Of a stretch of 64,000 nt of DNA, positions 45,752 to 56,700 are shown piece by piece. The stretch lies in assembly GCA_036768485.1 (NCBI GenBank), contig JAVLUZ010000540.1:62001-126000 (forward strand). Direction: 5' to 3'. Every line of letters begins with the position of its first letter. Within the stretch, counting starts at the first letter, position 1. This stretch comes from Mermis nigrescens (Eukaryota; Nematoda; Enoplea; Mermithida; Mermithidae). A model generated the notes under the pieces. That model worked only from the letters and a program-made list of their open reading frames with translations, was not told where the DNA came from and searched no databases. A program made the translations under genes and the position numbers.

Positions 45752-46140
45752 CTTCAGAACCCGATACGCTCGCTCCATATGGACAAACTTTCCCTATAGT
45801 AAATCATGATCGCCAATAATCTTGTACACTGACTAACGTTATTTTCACGTCGATGTTAGTCAAAAAGATAAAGTTACTGTTGACGTCAACTTCTAAAAAT
45901 AAAAACGTTAGCGATAAGGTTTATTATTTTGGGCCACGTTGACGGTATTACAACGTTAAAATAACATTAACGTAACCACGCTACTCTGGAAGGTACACTT
46001 TATCCGGCGCGCGTCCATTAGGTCAATGCGCAGCAGAGCAAAACCTTACCCCCTTCGCCGCTCGACTCCCAAGGCGAATAAAGATGCGCGTAATATTTTA
46101 AAATACCTTCCTAAAATTGACAGAAGCTTTCCGTCCTTTG

Positions 46141-47187
46141 TGTAAATGTAGGGGCCTGCGTCTACAAGAGCGACACAGACCGGCCTAGCATTACCTTCGA
46201 GATTTACCTAGGTACGTAGGTACTTAAGTCTACGCTTAGTGCTGGCCCCGATCGCGCGGCTCTAAGGCTTTCGATCTTTGGACCCTTACAGACCTTACGG
46301 CTTCGATCCCCTCAGCCCTAATATTGCTGGCCGCTTTTACGTCGGGTGATCTCAGCAGCTACGCCCTAAGACCTAAGGCTACCTACCTAGTCTCGGTAAT
46401 TGCCGCGGAGGTCAGTTGACCTATCTCAAGCTCAAGTTGTAATTTAACTTATTTTCAATCAGTGCCTGATTCGAAATGTTTTGGTTCCTAATTAGTGTAG
46501 CACGCTGAACACTGAAAACAACAACAACGAGCTCTATGCTGATCAATCATCCTTAAAGATTAAATAATAATTTTGATCAATTTTTGGGTTGAGAGATAAA
46601 TTATGATTTTCGGATAGAAAAGGCTATCATACGGAATTTACCTATCAATCCACTAAAAAGGTGGAAGTCCTCGACGTAGGGATGGTGGCCGACCTAACCC
46701 TCGGTATAACCAAAACCACTGGGTTGGTTTTCTATGCTTTTATTCGACGAAGAACACACGGCCTATAGCCGGGAAGCAAAATACGCAAAAGAGAAACAAT
46801 AATGTACAGTCGAAATAACCGGCCAACGAAAAAACCAAAAAGCCAGACTCTAACTACAACGTTACGTTCACTGGCCTCAAGGGCCATTACAGTAAATTAA
46901 AGAACGATCAATTTAACGTAATACTGAATCACTTTTATCTCAGATCGAAAGTTCTCGATTCACGTAAGCGGTATGCATTAAACAATTACTATTATCATAC
47001 ACTTAGCTCTATGCTACCGGACAAGTATCTAAATGTTTTTTATTATTGAAAATTTGGGGAAATAATGGGAAGACCGAAGGCATAGCCCACAGTACACTAT
47101 CATAGATAGCTACTAGTATTGGCTATGTTATGGCTATCGCGAACTGCTAAGGCAGGTTCGCCTATACGTGTAACTCTCGCAGTTACA
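46141..47187 (-). repeat. Retrotransposon 3' LTR
   Basis: 1047 bp, beginning TG and ending CA in element orientation (TGTAACTGCGAG ... CTACATTTACA). By line-by-line reading it looks identical to the other LTR with a constant offset of 13,588. Minus-strand AATAAA motifs (plus TTTATT near 46737 and 47038) could serve as polyadenylation signals. Confidence 0.95.
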
Positions 47188-47983
47188 CTCCCCCACGTAT
47201 AGAAAAAAAAATTTGACACGAAGTGGAGAATTTTTTCGGGGGTACCATCAACGGCACTAGCGTCGGCGACGCTCTACAACTCGGCTCTCTGGCGTTCGCA
47301 ACGCCTCTACTCTGGCGTCCGCAACGCCTCATCCTGAGCAAACGTGAAAAAAGCGAAAATAAAAAGAACGAAAAAATAACAAATATCGATAACCGGTCAA
47401 CGCATGACCTCGTTCGCACTCAGGAAAACTCTCGAGCAACACTCACAATGGCGCTAGGGATAACTATATTGTTGCCCGAGTAATGATGAACTCCGGTCTT
47501 GGACAACATAGCATAATACTCGATTATGCTGCCCAATCAGCCTCCTTCAGTCCCCGGGTAATGAGAAAAATTTTGATTTGAAAAAATTTTGTAGATTGGG
47601 TGTAAATTAACCCCTTGTCCGTTAAAGAGTTAAGGTACCATAATAGTAACACCGCTAATTAAACACAAGAAAATTTAAGACACGGAATGATAAGGCAAAA
47701 TTATGCTGAGCAAAAAATTAAAGTCACTGACGAATTAAAATACGAGGTAAAACGAGAAAAAATGGCAAATTATGCGAGATTACGGGGAAAAATACGAGCA
47801 CCGTCAAAGAAAAATTTACAGCAAGAGAAAAATGACAAGAGAAAAAATACACAAGAAATAAACGATACACGAAGTCCTGGAATCCACATCAGGACGAAAA
47901 ACGAAAAAAAATTGACAAAAGGCTGCTGGTCGAGGTCGACGCCGTCGCAGAGTTCCAAAAGTTCAGTACGTCAAACTTGTAAA
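47188..47983 (-). other. Retrotransposon 3' untranslated region with polypurine tract
   Basis: Directly next to the LTR, minus strand reads CGTGGGGGAG, a plausible polypurine tract for plus-strand priming. The rest is noncoding; a 20-bp unit (CTGGCGTTCGCAACGCCTC) is repeated in tandem at about 47280-47330. The open frames on the plus strand here are shadows. Confidence 0.7.
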
Positions 47984-50550
47984 TTAATATTGGTCGCGGT
48001 ACTTGGCCTTCGAGCCATACGATTTTCCGCGACGTCGTTGTCGTTGAAAATATTCCTGATCCGATTCCGGTTCGCGACGCGTATTCGAACGCTCACGATA
48101 TTCATATGGCGATTGCCTACGCCCATACAGATGTTGGCGTAAACGTCGATGTGGATCGACGGGTCGATCATCGTCCTCAAAATCGTCGTCGTCCTCGTAG
48201 TCGTCCGCGTAACGACGCGGTATGGGTGGCGTCGGAGTAAATAATTGCTCCGGCGTAAAACCGTAAGATCGTTGGCGAGAAGGTTCGCGTGGACGCTGTT
48301 GTTGTTGAGTAACAGGCCACGGTTTGGGCAAAAGTGGACCTGGTCGAGGTTGTGGCTGATAGCCCCCGGTGGCTGCTTGACTTTGTTCCAACGGTGATTG
48401 ATACGACTGGTCCCATTGTTGACGTTGACGGGATTGTGACCGGCCCCGATGAGTTCCGCGGTTTGACTGTGGCGGACGGCGATATTCATAAGGTTGCTGC
48501 TGTCGCGAGCGCGACAGATGACCAGCATCGGCCTGAGAATACGCCTCGGAACGCTCACGCGATTCCGTGAATTGTTGCTGTTGCCGCGGTTGGGTCTGCG
48601 GTCTTGTGTATTGCTGTACATGTGGTTTTACTTGTGTCTGCGGTTGTGCTTGTGACTGTGAACGGTGGTGCGTTTGCGCATAGCGCTGCCGGGATGACTG
48701 CGGGTCTTGTCGCCTCGATCCCCTTTGGCCTAAACGCGCTTTTAACTTAGCTGCAACTTCAGCTTGAACGAGTCTTCTTACTCGTTGTTTTTCCAAATTC
48801 TTCAACCGACGCAAAGTGTGCTCGGATTTAGTATCGTAAAAACGATTCAATTTTGCCTTGTGTTCGTCTTCTGGCATGTGACGAACTTCTGAAGTCTCAG
48901 CAAGAGAACCGGCGGCGCGTAACTTTGTCGCACGCCGTGGCATTTCCGTAGCCAAATTCTCACGATCACGCTGCTCGATCGTCATGCGTGTTCGACGCAT
49001 CGCAATTTGTGCTTCCAAAGAAAGATCGACTTCGGGCATATCAAGGCTCGCTGCGGATCCGCTTGGGTCCTGCGAGGATGCCTGTCGCCTTTCTTTACGA
49101 ATTTTTTCTAATTCGTCTCGTATTCGATGTTTGAGGTAAAATACAGATTTTTGACGACCTCGAAAACGATCGAACTGAGCCGGAACTTCAAGTGCCGGGT
49201 CGGTAGCTAACCGAATTTGGCAAATCATGTTGTGTAAAACATGAGGACTTTTGATTCGTGCTGTTAAGTCCGGGAATTCCGGAAAAGCCTCACGTGGAGA
49301 TGGCGTGTAAGATTCGCCAAGGAACGCTACGCGTAACATGCGACGCAACTGTTCCGTCATACGCCAACCTATTCCGGCATTGCCATAGGCGTATGCGAAA
49401 AAGTGGAATTTTCTATCCAGGAATTCCAAAAGCGCTGTAGCGCGCATGACGTCTATTGAAGAAAAGACCGTCATGTGTCGATACTCCGACTCATATAAAG
49501 ACTGAAATTCTCGGAAAGTATCGAAAATATCGACCATCTGGCGTGTCGGTATTAGAATTGGCACTAGGTGATCCGGCGCTGGTGACATTCTATGCGGATA
49601 TAAATCCGGGCAAATTTGATGTGTAACGCCGTCAATCACTTTGCTTGGTGCGTCAAGATGTGGGTGTACGACCAAATACTCGAGCGGAACCTCGTACAAC
49701 ATCATTCCGGTTGTGATAAAAAACCGTATGCGCACGAAGTATTGGTCAGGATAAAATAATCGGTTAAAGACGCTCATATCGCTTATGAACCTAGGTGCGG
49801 GCTCACGATCGGCATCAGCCAAAGGCTGTGCGAGCGTGGACCACACTAATGGGCGCGAGGGCGAATCAGTCAAATTCGCGTACTGCAAATGGATTGCGTA
49901 CACTCGATCGAAGTACACTTGAGCAGCTTCGACCAACTGATCGTACAAACGCGATCCTGCGACCTCACCCAAATAGGAACGTAAATCGTGCAAAACGACT
50001 GGCGCGATAGTGCACGGTGGTTCGCGCGTCATATTTTCCATCATTGTGAAAAAATGCTGTACGTAGCGCGAGCGATTTTGAATTCTAGCGCTTTCATTCG
50101 CGGCCATCTGGTCGCGAATAGCTTGCACGTGCGCAGGTATTGCGACTTCCCTATTTGATGGTTGGCTTTGCGTAGCCTGTGATTGCAAATTCGCCACGGT
50201 ACTAGACACACCCGTCATGGCCATAGGAGCCGTGAAACGAGTATCCGGTGCCATCGTACCTTGTGACACAGGCTGAGTCATGACTTGCGTGTATAATGCT
50301 ACATGAGGTACTTCGTGTGCGGCTAATGTACGTTGCGGTTGTGGCGGAAAACCGATAATATCAGTCATGATGACATCTGGGTCAGCTTGCTGCTCTGCCC
50401 CGACCGGCTGAAGAGTCGGCAAAGGTCCGAGTGCACTGATACCCAAGGGTGCTTGTTGAACCGCCGCAAGCGATTGCGAGACAATCGGTTGCGAAATGGT
50501 AACAATCCCTTTCGAGCCATTGCTCCGCGTGTTACACGCGGTGGCGACAC
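47984..50550 (-). CDS. Retrotransposon ORF4, unknown function, 820+ codons
   Basis: Open on the minus strand from just after a TAA at about 50552 to 47984. There is no ATG in the first part: the first candidate start at 50446 is TTG, and the first in-frame ATG is about 25 codons further. It overlaps the exonuclease ORF by about 190 bases in the -1 frame. Visible organisation: a Q/P/T-rich first 110 residues, a central region (about 110-460) that looks globular and contains RRMLRVAFLGESYTP, a K/R-rich stretch (about 440-600), and a Q/R/S-rich tail with YEYR repeats and an EDDDDFEDDD patch. The position is that of env, but I see no signal peptide or clear transmembrane segment. I do not recognise the family; the basic tail suggests nucleic-acid binding. 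Confidence 0.75.
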
Positions 50551-52134
50551 GTTAGCCTGTGTTTCCGCCTCGGTGTCAGATAACGCCATCACTAAACGTT
50601 TGGGAGATAAATCATCGTCTTCAGTGGAGATCGATGGTTCTACACCCAGCATAGGCGAATCGTAGGGAATATCGGTTTGCGAAGAAAACACAGAAGCTGG
50701 TGTACTCGTACTGGTTGGTTTTGACTTAGGTTCCGTGTCAGGCGCATTTACCGGGCCCGAAACTGTGTCGGCAACGGTTTGCGAAGCCTGCACTTGTAAG
50801 TCAGGATTGTCAAACACGTTAGCGTGAGCCAACGCTTCCATTACTGAGGCAATGGTGGTGGCTGCCGCTATAGCTACTTGTGGTTGCGGAGCCGGGCAAT
50901 AAAAGTCCTCAGCTAAGATTAACTCTTCGCCATTTGAATCAACTTCAGCTTCAACAGCTGCGCTGGTCGACTGCCCTTGTGGTGGCTTGCTAGTCGACAA
51001 TGGTATGCGTACTTTGGCTTTCGGGCCACTAGCCTTAATGTACAACTCATCGCCTACGAAAGAAACCGACATGGGCTTTCTATCGTCAGTAATGCGATTA
51101 TCCTGCGAGCACCCTTCTATCAATATAAAAACATCGATAGTTATGAGGGCGTCCATCGCTAGATAATGCTGCATGTCCCGAGTTAAGGGTAAGCTCCACG
51201 CCTGTCCGAAGTTACCAGGCGCGTTCGGATCAATATACATGTCAAAAAAGAATTCTGCCAAGCGCTTTAACGAGTGTGATTGCGCTTTAATGCGTAAACG
51301 ACGAGTAAATGTTCTCGCCAATGGCTGAATGTCAATGAAATTTGCAATAAATGGGTCTTTCCAGTGCAGTTTATTGCGAATTTCTGCATCCGGAATTGCT
51401 ACAATTTCCTCGAAGGTTGGCCCGTAGACATGGAAATACGCAAGTCGATCTTGCGTTGGATCGTAACAAACCATATAAACGTTAGGTAAGCGCGTTTCAA
51501 GCAACTGGTGAAGCCCGAACGGAGGTTGCGGAAACTTCGCTAGATCCCAACAGAACACATGGCCAGTCGCGCTCGCAACTTGGACGTAGCGTACGAATGG
51601 GCCATGGAGGTCCTGGTAAGTGGGACATAGTTGCTGAAAACGCAGGTCCCAGGTCTTATAATGCCTGCCCTTTCTGTCATTCACAAATTCAGAGTCGTAG
51701 CCTAGAAATAAAGTGCCATTAGTCATATTTGATGGCTGAATTAACGCCAAAATGGCGCCAAACGACGTCTGGTCGTTGGAGACTATGACGGTGGGTAGAA
51801 GTCTATTCTTTGGTACGCGAGGGGTTACCAAAGGACTTCTACCAAGCCGATTCTCCCACCAGAGTTGTTGGTCGTTTATGCGCTTTCTGTGATTTGCGAT
51901 TTTATGTGTTGCTTTATGCTTTAACCATTTTGCGGTAAGTGATTTGAGACCGCCAACACGGCAATTATCGTGTTGCGGCAGCGGGTTGGGTACGACCAAT
52001 CCCCGCTCTAAAGCCATACTGGTCAACGCCAAACGAAACTCATCTAGGGACGCGGGAACACGCCCCTCGAATTTGCATCGGCGACCAGCTGCTTCCAACA
52101 ATGCCTCCTTGCTGGGGGTACCTTGTGCAGCCAT
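50365..52134 (-). CDS. Retrotransposon ORF3, RNase D-like DEDDy 3'-5' exonuclease
   Basis: 589 codons from ATG at 52134. The exonuclease signature is visible: ExoI D147-x-E149 in FLGYDSEF, a likely ExoII aspartate at D229 (PTQDRL), a FIDIQPLART segment at about 266-274, SLKRLAEFFFDMYID at 288-302 (like the RNase D/WRN SL--La---lg segment) and ExoIII Y324-x3-D328 in HYLAMDAL. These four acidic residues plus tyrosine define the DEDDy class, which trims RNA or single-stranded DNA 3' ends. The last 200 residues are low complexity. A strong splice acceptor sits 4 bases before the ATG, so it may be made from a spliced RNA. DEDDy ORF3s are known from bdelloid rotifer LTR elements; this may be a related capture. 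Confidence 0.82.
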   Translation of the reverse strand: MAAQGTPSKEALLEAAGRRCKFEGRVPASLDEFRLALTSMALERGLVVPNPLPQHDNCRVGGLKSLTAKWLKHKATHKIANHRKRINDQQLWWENRLGRSPLVTPRVPKNRLLPTVIVSNDQTSFGAILALIQPSNMTNGTLFLGYDSEFVNDRKGRHYKTWDLRFQQLCPTYQDLHGPFVRYVQVASATGHVFCWDLAKFPQPPFGLHQLLETRLPNVYMVCYDPTQDRLAYFHVYGPTFEEIVAIPDAEIRNKLHWKDPFIANFIDIQPLARTFTRRLRIKAQSHSLKRLAEFFFDMYIDPNAPGNFGQAWSLPLTRDMQHYLAMDALITIDVFILIEGCSQDNRITDDRKPMSVSFVGDELYIKASGPKAKVRIPLSTSKPPQGQSTSAAVEAEVDSNGEELILAEDFYCPAPQPQVAIAAATTIASVMEALAHANVFDNPDLQVQASQTVADTVSGPVNAPDTEPKSKPTSTSTPASVFSSQTDIPYDSPMLGVEPSISTEDDDLSPKRLVMALSDTEAETQANVSPPRVTRGAMARKGLLPFRNRLSRNRLRRFNKHPWVSVHSDLCRLFSRSGQSSKLTQMSS

Positions 52135-52505
52135 GGGTCTGCAAAAGGAAAAACATTAGATAATAGTACGGCATGTGCTGTTTTAGAACCATTTAATAAA
52201 CGTACAGGCGCGCAGTCCTTAGCTTTTTGTTCCCTGCCCGGTAAATCCTCAAAACTTATGACAACTGCCGGGGCAAGAGGGCGATGTGGTAACTTTACCA
52301 ACACAAAACCGCCAGGGACATATGCGTGTTTTTCCACAATTAAGTCAGAATAAGGTAATTTAGGTTCAGGCAAAAGTCTATTCCTGTGAACGTGATGAAT
52401 AATAATAGGGTTATAGACATATGCAATTTTTGCAGTTTCAGGCGTAGGTAAGTCAATAATCCAATAGGGACCAACACGCTTGGGTGATAGTTTACCGATT
52501 TCAGG
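52044..52505 (-). CDS. Integrase C-terminal GPY/F module fused to a PWWP-like segment
   Basis: In the same frame as the integrase core but separated from it by one TAA (52506-52508). It opens with EIGKLSPKRVGPYWIIDL, the GPY/F module that ends many Gypsy integrases. After a linker (HHVHRNRLLPEP) comes GGFVLVKLPHRPLAPAVV and, further on, a APVRLLNG...AVLLSNVFPF segment. Their order and spacing resemble a PWWP domain (G-VWAK-pg-P-WPA-V ... V-FFG ... -l-Pf), a histone/DNA-binding fold, though the WP signature itself is not conserved. The last 30 codons overlap ORF3 in another frame. Confidence 0.65.
   Translation of the reverse strand, partial: PEIGKLSPKRVGPYWIIDLPTPETAKIAYVYNPIIIHHVHRNRLLPEPKLPYSDLIVEKHAYVPGGFVLVKLPHRPLAPAVVISFEDLPGREQKAKDCAPVRLLNGSKTAHAVLLSNVFPFADPWLHKVPPARRHCWKQLVADANSRGVFPRP
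52139..52160 (-). promoter_or_regulatory. Candidate splice acceptor before ORF3
   Basis: The minus strand reads AATGTTTTTCCTTTTGCAG followed by ACCCATGG, placing a pyrimidine tract and CAG four bases before the ORF3 start codon. This is the arrangement used by some Gypsy elements to make a spliced subgenomic RNA for the ORF after pol. The matching donor was not identified. Confidence 0.55.
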
Positions 52506-53236
52506 TTAAATGACTGAAGTATTATTGAGGTAGACTATATCCGAGAGATTAAAATTTGTGTGTGTTACGGCTTTGTCGTATTGCGATTTTTGCTGCTTAC
52601 GCGCTTGAGATAAATTTTGAGACGCGATTTCATGCAGATCCTGCAAAGTCAGCTTTAAATCAATGACGTATTTTTCCACAACAGATGGTAAATTCGGATT
52701 TATCACGAAGTCATTTATGAGTAAAGTGTCAAGAGGAAATGCTGGTTCACGACCATAAAGCATTTCAAAAGGAGATATATTAGTTGATGATTGTGGAGTC
52801 GCGCGGTATGCAAATAATGCGAAGGGTAAAAATTGTTCCCAATCATACTGTGATCGCGCACTCAGCTTAGACAAACCATCAATCAATGTACGATTATAAC
52901 GTTCCACCAACCCATCACACTGGGGGTGATATGGGGTTGTAAATATTTTTTGAACGTTTAATAGTTTACAAACTTCCGAAATTAGGGTAGATGTAAAATT
53001 TGACCCCTGATCTGTCAAAAATTTCTTGGGGACTCCATAATGTGGTATAATTTCTCTTAGTAATAGATTCACAATAGTTGTTGCTTTTATATCAGAAACA
53101 GCAAAAGCTTCCACGTATTTTGTAAAATAATCCATAAAAACTACAATTTGGTCATTTCCGGAGGGAGATTGGCGGCATATGCAAACAATCGCACGCAATG
53201 AGTTCAAAGGGCGCGGATACTTCAATTGGTTGCAAC
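52506..53236 (-). pseudogene. Integrase catalytic core, interrupted
   Basis: Reads VVFMDYFTKYVEAF (first Asp), FLTDQGSNF (second Asp) and LVERYNRTL (Glu) with 35 residues between the last two, a complete DD35E triad. The reading frame changes by one base near 53158-53180, just before the first Asp, and ends at the in-frame TAA 52506-52508. The upstream part of integrase is separated from it by the MITE-1 insertion. As it stands the enzyme cannot be made as one chain. Confidence 0.9.
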
Positions 53237-53499
53237 CATACGTGGGCAGCAAGAAAATTCTGGGGGGTCCAAGATTTTTTGAAGGTCAAAAAATGGCCTT
53301 AAAAATGATGATATGGCGATAAAAACATCATTTTTCGACGTTTCGCATCAAGCACTATCTATTGGCATCAAAAAATTGCGAAAAAAACGAAAAAAATTTT
53401 CAAAAATTGATTTCTGGGGGGGGGGTCTTTTGATTTCTGGGGGTCTTTTGGTTTCTGGGGGGGTCCAGACCCCCCAGATCCCCCCCACGCCCATGTGTG
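53237..53499 (-). mobile_element. MITE-1 copy inserted in integrase, TSD GTTGCAAC
   Basis: 263-bp MITE-1 (plus-strand reading CATACGTGGGCAGC to CACGCCCATGTGTG), with GTTGCAAC at 53229-53236 and 53500-53507. The integrase frame on the two sides would join if the insert and one duplication copy were absent, so the insertion postdates a more intact gene. Confidence 0.93.
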
Positions 53500-53507
53500 G
53501 TTGCAAC

Positions 53508-53797
53508 GGAACGGATGTGGAATTTAATGCGACCTTACGTTGTAAGCACACATCACAATTCCTACACCACGCGATCACATCATTTTCTTCCATACGCGGC
53601 CACCAATAACGCATTTGTATGGCGGGCAAGATTTTGCGCGATGAAAAATGAGCTCCGAAAATAGAGTCATGAAATTCCGTTAATATGAAGCGATTCAAAG
53701 ATTTGGGTATGACGATTTGATGAACGACAGTTGGTGAACGCTTAGGTTGAAAACGACAAAAAAGTACATCGTTTACATGAGAAAAATTCGTCACGAT
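53508..53797 (-). pseudogene. Integrase N-terminal HHCC zinc domain
   Basis: Contains LTEFHDSIFGAHFSSRKI, YWWPRMEENDV and WCRNCDVCLQ, the His-His-Cys-Cys zinc-binding domain of Gypsy integrases. It is one base out of frame with the upstream RNase H: the shift falls at a run of seven A (T-run 53799-53805 on the plus strand), where one base fewer would restore continuity. It then runs into the MITE-1 insertion. Confidence 0.88.
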
Positions 53798-56700
53798 ATT
53801 TTTTTGTTGTTAAGTCATTCAATGCGATGCGAATTTTATGCAATTCGTCATCTGCACGTTGCTCAGCGAGTAAACGCGCAGGTGTTAACATTTCAGCTTT
53901 TTCTGCATCGGTAAGTAATAAGCGTTCGCGAAATGTAGGTGGTTTCGAATTAATAGGATCGGTTTGCGCAGTAGGATTATTATTTTGTGCGTTTGGATGA
54001 TTAATTGGCGCAGTAGGCGCGTTATCGCGCGATCGGTCAGGTGGAACCGATTCATCATCTGACTCAGAATCTTCTGATTCTAAATTTGCGTTGTTAATGA
54101 TATTTTTGCGCTCTACTTTATATTTGCGTTCTGAATGATCATATTTAGGATGGCGTGAAAGAAGATCAGCTGCGCAGTTATATGCACCAGGAACGTAAAC
54201 GATATCATATTCGTATTCCTGTAATTTGAGACCCCAACGGCGTAATCGACTCGATGGGTCTTTAATATTTACTAGCCAGGTTAACGCTTGATGATCAGTT
54301 TCGACAATGAATTTTTTACCATAAAGATAATGTTGATAATGCTTGATGGCCCACACTACCGCTAGCGCTTCTTTTTCCAAAGTAGCATAATTACATTCAG
54401 CAGAATTTAGCACGCGACTAGCGTAGCTAAGAATAAAACGACTTTTGGATGGTAAATGTTTTTGCGTCAAAATAGCACCTAACGCAAAGTTACTTGCGTC
54501 AGTTGTTAAAATAAATTGGTGCTCATCATCGAATTTTGGTAATTGCAAAATAGGTGGAGATGTAAATGCTTTCTTCAGAAGCTCAAAAGCGGTTTGGTGT
54601 TCCGCCTTCCAGCAAAATTCGACATCCTTACGAAGAAGATGAAATAGCGGTTTAGCGATTTTAGCGAGATCTTTAACGAATTTCTTAAACCATTGGACTA
54701 AGCCAAGAAATTTCTGCACGGATTTAACGGTTTTTGGTACGGGAAACGAGATTAAATCTGCGACTTTGGACATATCGGGAGCGATGCCCATTGCGCTGAT
54801 GCTGTGGCCAAGAAATTTTACCTCTGCATGCGCGAGATGGCATTTATCAGGCTTGACACGTAAGTTTGCCTTTTTAAGAGCAATGAAGACATTTTCAAGA
54901 TCTTTTAAATGTTCTTCGAAAGTACGTGAAAAAATAATTATGTCATCGATGTAAACCAGACAAGATTTCCAATTTAGACCTGCGAGCACAAGCTCCATTA
55001 GTCTTTGAAAATCTGCGGGCGCATTCTTTAAACCAAAAGGTAAAACTTCAAATTCGTAATGACCAACAGGACATATAAATGCTGTTTTTTCGCGAGATTT
55101 ATTATCGAGTGGAATTTGCCAATATCCAGATTTCAAATCTAGTGTGCTAAAATATGCAGCACTGCCTAAAGTATCGAAATAATCGTCTAATTGTGGAAGA
55201 GGGTAAACTTGCGTTTTAGTGACGTCATTTAACCGTCGATAATCGACGACTGGCCTAAGGGAACCGTCCTTTTTTCCGATGAGAAATAATGGACTTGCCC
55301 ATGGGCTAGTTGTAGGTCGAATAATTTTATCCGCAAGCATTTCATTTATAATTTTCTGCATGGATTCCCTTCTAGAATGTTCAACACGATAAGTTTTTCC
55401 AACAACGGGTGGATTATCCCCTGTGTCAATATGATGTTTCATCAAGGGGGTACGACCGAGAGGTTCATTTTTTAATGCAAAAATTGAGTCGTATTTTAAG
55501 CAAAGTTCACGAATTTGTTGCTGCTGTCTAGAATCAACGGCGGAGCCGTTTAGAGCTTTATTTATTGATGCAAAAAGTTCTGGTGTCCTATCATCAAAGG
55601 ATGAAACATGTGACATGACTTCAGCATCAGAGGTTAAAGAACCTATTATTTCACCAGAGTCAATGCGAATTGGTGCTTTAGAGATGTTACAGACGCGAAC
55701 AGGTATTAGAGGTTGTGAAGCATCGACTATAGACGGAGCAACAAAAAGTGAAGTTTTTTCCATAAAATCGGGATTTGGTTCGAATAATGCGAAATCAAAA
55801 TTGCAAGAACCGTGACTTATATAGCCAGGTGTAATTAATTCATGCCTAGGTTGTATAATAACAGGCTCAGGTAACGAAACATGCACACACACAACACCAG
55901 AGGTGGTTGCGTTGGGTTTCGCGCGAAATTGCAATTTTTCGTGAGATGAAAGTAAATTAATCTTTATGCCGTTTATAAAAGCACAACGCTCAATAGGATT
56001 AACCCACATGAGTGCGGATTCGCAAAAATCATATCCTAAAAGCATGTCTTCCGGCAAGTGATCAATTATAGCTACTGAGGTAGAAATAGATTGTTCCGCG
56101 ATTGTTAAAGTCATATTTACTTTATAGCGAACGACTGCGGTGATTTCGCCTACACCATGTACGACTTGTGAAACTTGCTTAGGTGGTAAATTAAAACCAA
56201 GACGTAAGAATGCTGATGTGGTCATCATGGTGACCTGTGAACCCGTGTCTATCAAAGCAGGCACGTCAACTCCATGAACTTTAACTAGGATGGTGGGTAA
56301 ATTTGTCCCAGCATGACTTACGATAGGAATATTAGGATCGAAAGTCTTAGATGGAGGTAGATTAATTTTTTCGTAAGTTGCAAGACGACGTTGTAGACGT
56401 TCGTACTCTTCAAGAAATTCTTGCGACGCGAATAAATTAGGACGTGCGCTAGATTCTTGCTCTTTCGCAGTAACCGTGTTCACATCACGAGGAGATGTAA
56501 GGGTTGGCTGCGGTGGGGGTATATTCAAGGCGGGTTGGTTGTCTGCAGTATATGTGACATACGGGCGATTGAAATTATTATCGCTGCGATAACTAGAGTT
56601 ATAGTATGTGCCACGCTGTTCATTAGGAAATTGCACAAAAGGTGTATTTTGGCGCGATTGGTTATTATAACGATTATCGTAACGCGAATTTTGATAATGA

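Noticed and set aside
47687..48621. Long open frames on both strands opposite the ORF4 tail (for example 151 and 216 codons)
   Set aside because: They are overlapping alternative frames of the Q/R/S-rich low-complexity end of ORF4 and have no independent similarity.
47984..50446. ORF4 as a retroviral-type envelope protein
   Set aside because: No signal peptide, no clear transmembrane segment and no envelope-like cysteine pattern were seen, so position alone is not enough.
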